Source: an uncultured Dorea sp.
GTDB lineage: Bacteria; Bacillota; Clostridia; Lachnospirales; Lachnospiraceae
Direction: 5' to 3'
Assembly: GCA_948844705.1 (NCBI GenBank)
Contig: CAQNVT010000099.1
Span: 1-8,762, forward strand
Length of the DNA: 8,762 nucleotides
Position 1 is the first letter of the stretch, and the number at the start of each line of letters is the position of its first letter. This document shows positions 5,913 through 8,762 of the stretch, one piece after another. The notes beneath the pieces are model-generated. The model had not been told where the DNA came from, ran no database searches, and was given only the letters and a program-made list of their open reading frames with translations. A program made the translations under genes and the position numbers.

Positions 5913-7511
5913 TTAAACAACCGCTTCTATCAGAACTTTATCACCTATTATAATCTCACGAACGCCAATCTGCTTATTTTTATTGAAATTGAAGCTAAGC
6001 ATATATCCTTTCTTTTTGTGATAGTCATCCAGATATCCCATAAGCTGGTCTTCTCCGCGCATATTATATTCGTTTCCCCGCCAGATCTTCATCTCGATCA
6101 CATACTGCTCTCCTCTGTAATCTACAATCACATCTGTCCGTCCCATTGTTCTTGTTCTGGATTCGATATAATAATTTCCGGTACCATTTATAATAGGCCT
6201 AAGATAAAGGAGAAAATATTTTCTACCGGTTTCTTCAATAAATGTCTCTTTGCTGTCATGATATAAATCATCAAAATGAACTACAAACTTTTCAAGAATT
6301 CTCCTCATATTCAGATGACCGTCAACGATGAACAGATTTCTATCCTGTTTCGACGCCTTACATATTTCCATACCTTCAGTTTCCGCAGTTGAAAGATAAA
6401 AATTATAGAGTCTTGTCTCGAAAATACGGTTTGCAATTGCAACATTCCCCTGACAGTTTTTTACAAATCCCAGCATAGCCGCATTGCTGATTACAGGATT
6501 ATCAGAATTATATACCGTATTTTCCCCCGCAAATAGTAGAGACGTAATAATGGTGTTTAGTTCCGGCTCATCTCTAAGCTTTCCAATCAGTGAATCAAAA
6601 AGTGAATTTTCTTCTGCAAGAATAAGACGGACAGCCTCGTGAAAGCCATTATCTGTCCATACTGCGCCCTCCGTTTTAAAGTCGTCTCTCCCGGAAAGCC
6701 TTTCATCCATCAGTTTACACAACCTGGAAACAAGAAACGGATATCCTGATGTATAATCGAATAACAATTCTGACATCTGTCTGATATTCATTCCCGTACT
6801 GTGGTCTTCCTCATATTCCTCAAGCATCCCGGCGATTTCCTCCCTGGAAAAACTCATATTCACATCAAAATCTGCGGCAATATTCCAGGGACTGTTAACC
6901 TTATGCTCGTCCTCTGCCCGGATTTTGTGCCTGATATTCCGGATATCATATACACCTGCCAGAATAACTGACTGAAAAGTCACAATCCCTTTTAAATCTC
7001 TGTCCAGATAGCTGTTCCTGAGCTGGGCCAGAAAATCGAGAAAAACCTGATTATTTGTTGCAGAGTCAACTTCATCAATAATAAGGACCACCGGCCTGTC
7101 CAGGCATCTGCAGAAAGCCCGCAGTACTTCAAACATTCTCATTAAATTAAAATTAATATCGCTTTTTAATTCTGTAAGCTCCTCCAGCCTCTCTTTGCAC
7201 TCCTTCTGTCCTTCAGAGAAATATCCGGCCTCGCAGGCAAATGCAGAGGAAAATGCATAACAAAACTTCCATTCACTTTCAAAGCATGACCGGCTGAATT
7301 TTTGAAAATCCAGACTCACAACCAGATATTCTTCCTGAAGCTTTCTTCCCAGTGCCGCAAGGGTGGTTGTTTTTCCATACTGTCTTGCCCTGTTCACCGT
7401 GAAATATGCACCGTCATCGATCATCTTATGTATCTGCTCTAATCGCTTTTCCGGGTTAACCATATAATGCTTCCGGGGAATACATGGCCCTGCAGTGTTA
7501 AATCGTTTCAT
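5913..7511 (-). CDS. AAA-type ATPase fused to a C-terminal PD-(D/E)XK nuclease-like domain
   Basis: This 532-residue cytoplasmic protein has two recognisable parts. The N-terminal P-loop region begins FNTAGPCIPRKHYMV (4-18) and has a Walker A-like NRARQYGKTTTL (40-51; Lys47, Thr48), in which the usual first glycine is replaced, then Walker B VVLIIDEVDSA (141-151). A helical middle region follows. At the C-terminus, GRTDVIVDYRGEQYVIEMK (457-475) gives Asp460, Glu473 and Lys475 of a PD-(D/E)XK active site, and GEDQLMGYL (486-494) supplies the family's later QL motif. The family is widespread and often multi-copy in gut Firmicutes and Bacteroidetes, without a settled function; defence and mobile-element roles have been suggested for similar fusions. 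The start is an ATG with GGGGAGGG just upstream. It begins 20 bases after the hydrogenase stop, so co-transcription is likely. It looks more A/T-rich than its neighbours, which hints at acquisition. Confidence 0.85.
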   Translation of the reverse strand: MKRFNTAGPCIPRKHYMVNPEKRLEQIHKMIDDGAYFTVNRARQYGKTTTLAALGRKLQEEYLVVSLDFQKFSRSCFESEWKFCYAFSSAFACEAGYFSEGQKECKERLEELTELKSDINFNLMRMFEVLRAFCRCLDRPVVLIIDEVDSATNNQVFLDFLAQLRNSYLDRDLKGIVTFQSVILAGVYDIRNIRHKIRAEDEHKVNSPWNIAADFDVNMSFSREEIAGMLEEYEEDHSTGMNIRQMSELLFDYTSGYPFLVSRLCKLMDERLSGRDDFKTEGAVWTDNGFHEAVRLILAEENSLFDSLIGKLRDEPELNTIITSLLFAGENTVYNSDNPVISNAAMLGFVKNCQGNVAIANRIFETRLYNFYLSTAETEGMEICKASKQDRNLFIVDGHLNMRRILEKFVVHFDDLYHDSKETFIEETGRKYFLLYLRPIINGTGNYYIESRTRTMGRTDVIVDYRGEQYVIEMKIWRGNEYNMRGEDQLMGYLDDYHKKKGYMLSFNFNKNKQIGVREIIIGDKVLIEAVV

Positions 7512-7531
7512 TATGCATCCCTCCCCTCATA

Positions 7532-8762
7532 CTATTTCAGTTCAATCTCCTCCAGCTCCTTCGGCGGAATCGGGTTTGTGGACGCCTTCACAAAGTCCTT
7601 AATCTTCTTCTGCGCCTTTGCCACCGGAATGTTCGTTCCGGCGCCTGCCACACAGCCGCCCGGACAACCCATTCCTTCTATCAGGCAGCCGTTCATCCTC
7701 CCGGCTTTCGCAAGGGCAAGCACCTTCTTACACTCGGCAAGGCCTTCCGCATGTTCAATATTTACCTCCGTTCCCGGATAATACTCCCTGATACATTTTT
7801 CAATAGCCTCCGCGACACCGCCTGCCACTGCATAGCCGCGCCCCGCTCCCGTTGCATTGTGGAAGGATGATTCTGCCTCATATTTTGTGAGATCTATATC
7901 CTTTGCGTCAAACATCGCCTGAAGCTCCTCGAAGGTAATTACAAAATCCACATCACTTCTGACGGTTCTTCTCATCGCCTCCAGCTTCTTAGCCGCACAC
8001 GGCCCGATAAATACAACCTTCGCATTCGGATGCTCCTTCTTAATCGTACGGGCGGTCGCAACCATCGGGGTCAGCTCCTGGGATACCTGGTCTACCAGAT
8101 CCGGAAAGTAAATCTTCGCCAGCATCGCCCAGGACGGACAGCAGGAGGTAAGAAGGAACGGGAGCTCCCCTGTAGTCACCTTATTTACATAATGGTGTGC
8201 CTCTGCCACCGCACCGATATCTGCTCCTAGCGCAACCTCATAAAACTCCGAAAAGCCCAGCTCCTGAAGGGCGGCTTTCAGGTTCCTCGGCGTAATATTA
8301 TCACCGAACTGCCCTGCATATGCCGGCGCAATCTCCGCCACGATCTCATCTCCTTCCGCGAGCGCACGGGCAAGCTGGAAGATCTGCGACTTATCAGAAA
8401 TAGCGCCGAACGGACAGTTAACCATACACATACCGCAGGAAACACATTTATCATTATTAATCTTTGCACGCCCCTGGGCGTCAGATTCAATCGCACCTAC
8501 GCCGCATGCCTGCTGGCAGGGACGTTCCTTCTTGGAAATCGCATCATAGGGACATGCCGACTTACATTTTCCGCATTTGATACATTTTTCCTGATCAATA
8601 TAGGATTTTCCGTTGACCATGGAGATGGCACCCTTCGGACATACCTCCATACATGGGTGGGCAAGACAGCCCTTGCACATATTGCTGACCTCATAGCCCT
8701 TTTCCTCACATGCCATACATGCGGAAGGGATTACCTGCATAAGCGGCGGCTCACAATATTTA
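7532..8762 (-). CDS. [FeFe] hydrogenase with N-terminal ferredoxin domains (group B type), 5' end outside window
   Basis: [FeFe] hydrogenases reduce protons to H2 or the reverse using reduced ferredoxin; in fermenting Clostridia they dispose of excess electrons. Residue numbers below count from the ATG at 8740. Multiple Cys motifs for [4Fe-4S] clusters precede the catalytic domain: Cys22/25/30/34, CxxCxxCxxxCP at 53-63 and again at 99-109, plus Cys75/79. H-cluster motifs follow: L1 TSCCPSW (198-204; Cys200 as proton relay, Cys201 as ligand), L2 GPCAAKKLE (246-254; Cys248) and L3 EGMGCPGGCVAGAG (355-368; Cys359, Cys363). The L2 and L3 wording fits the group B subfamily. The frame stays open to the window edge, encoding KYCEPPL before that Met, and no ribosome binding site precedes 8740. 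The true start therefore lies beyond 8762. The ATPase-nuclease gene follows within 20 bases. No maturation genes (hydE, hydF, hydG) are in view. Confidence 0.93.
   Translation of the reverse strand, partial: KYCEPPLMQVIPSACMACEEKGYEVSNMCKGCLAHPCMEVCPKGAISMVNGKSYIDQEKCIKCGKCKSACPYDAISKKERPCQQACGVGAIESDAQGRAKINNDKCVSCGMCMVNCPFGAISDKSQIFQLARALAEGDEIVAEIAPAYAGQFGDNITPRNLKAALQELGFSEFYEVALGADIGAVAEAHHYVNKVTTGELPFLLTSCCPSWAMLAKIYFPDLVDQVSQELTPMVATARTIKKEHPNAKVVFIGPCAAKKLEAMRRTVRSDVDFVITFEELQAMFDAKDIDLTKYEAESSFHNATGAGRGYAVAGGVAEAIEKCIREYYPGTEVNIEHAEGLAECKKVLALAKAGRMNGCLIEGMGCPGGCVAGAGTNIPVAKAQKKIKDFVKASTNPIPPKELEEIELK

Noticed and set aside
8738..8740. ATG at 8738-8740 as the true start of the hydrogenase
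   Set aside because: No ribosome binding site precedes it, the frame stays open to the window edge, and related proteins have more residues before this point.

Overview
The window looks like the chromosome of a gut-type Clostridia bacterium, most likely a Lachnospiraceae (Clostridium cluster XIVa) member. The support is a 58-residue S21 ribosomal protein of the Firmicutes type, a ferredoxin-fused [FeFe] hydrogenase of the short group-B type, an alanyl-tRNA synthetase with a Cys-rich insertion common in Clostridia, strong AGGAGG-like ribosome binding sites and near-consensus TTGACA/TATAAT promoters. This placement is inferred from protein character, not from a database search.

Layout, left to right. 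(1) A plus-strand Maf nucleotide pyrophosphatase (to 496) lacks its N-terminal catalytic segment in frame. (2) All other genes are on the minus strand. A class III PLP aminotransferase (479-1720) converges on maf and overlaps its last 18 bases. (3) The gap 1721-2029 holds a strong promoter for the aminotransferase, a terminator-like hairpin just after the start point, and a ~145-bp multi-hairpin element with 15-bp perfect terminal inverted repeats. (4) A five-segment membrane protein of the putative ABC-transporter type IV (CmpB-like) family lies at 2030-2626. (5) rpsU (2775-2951) has its own promoter and a clear terminator. (6) alaS (3128-5764) is complete, with a consensus promoter and a repeat-rich leader. 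(7) An AAA-type ATPase fused to a PD-(D/E)XK nuclease-like domain lies at 5913-7511. (8) A ferredoxin-type [FeFe] hydrogenase (7532 to the window edge) is cut at its 5' end and sits 20 bases upstream of the ATPase gene.

In minus-strand order the genes read: hydrogenase, ATPase-nuclease, alaS, rpsU, membrane protein, aminotransferase. The first two are probably co-transcribed. The next four each seem to have their own promoter or leader (well supported for alaS, rpsU and the aminotransferase, weakly for the membrane protein), so this is a run of independent transcription units and not one pathway.

Most of the region is core housekeeping. The parts worth a second look are the ATPase-nuclease, the structured repeat element, the promoter-proximal hairpin before the aminotransferase, and the palindrome/direct-repeat leader of alaS. 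I see no CRISPR array, tRNA, rRNA, transposase, phage gene or convincing new multi-gene system.
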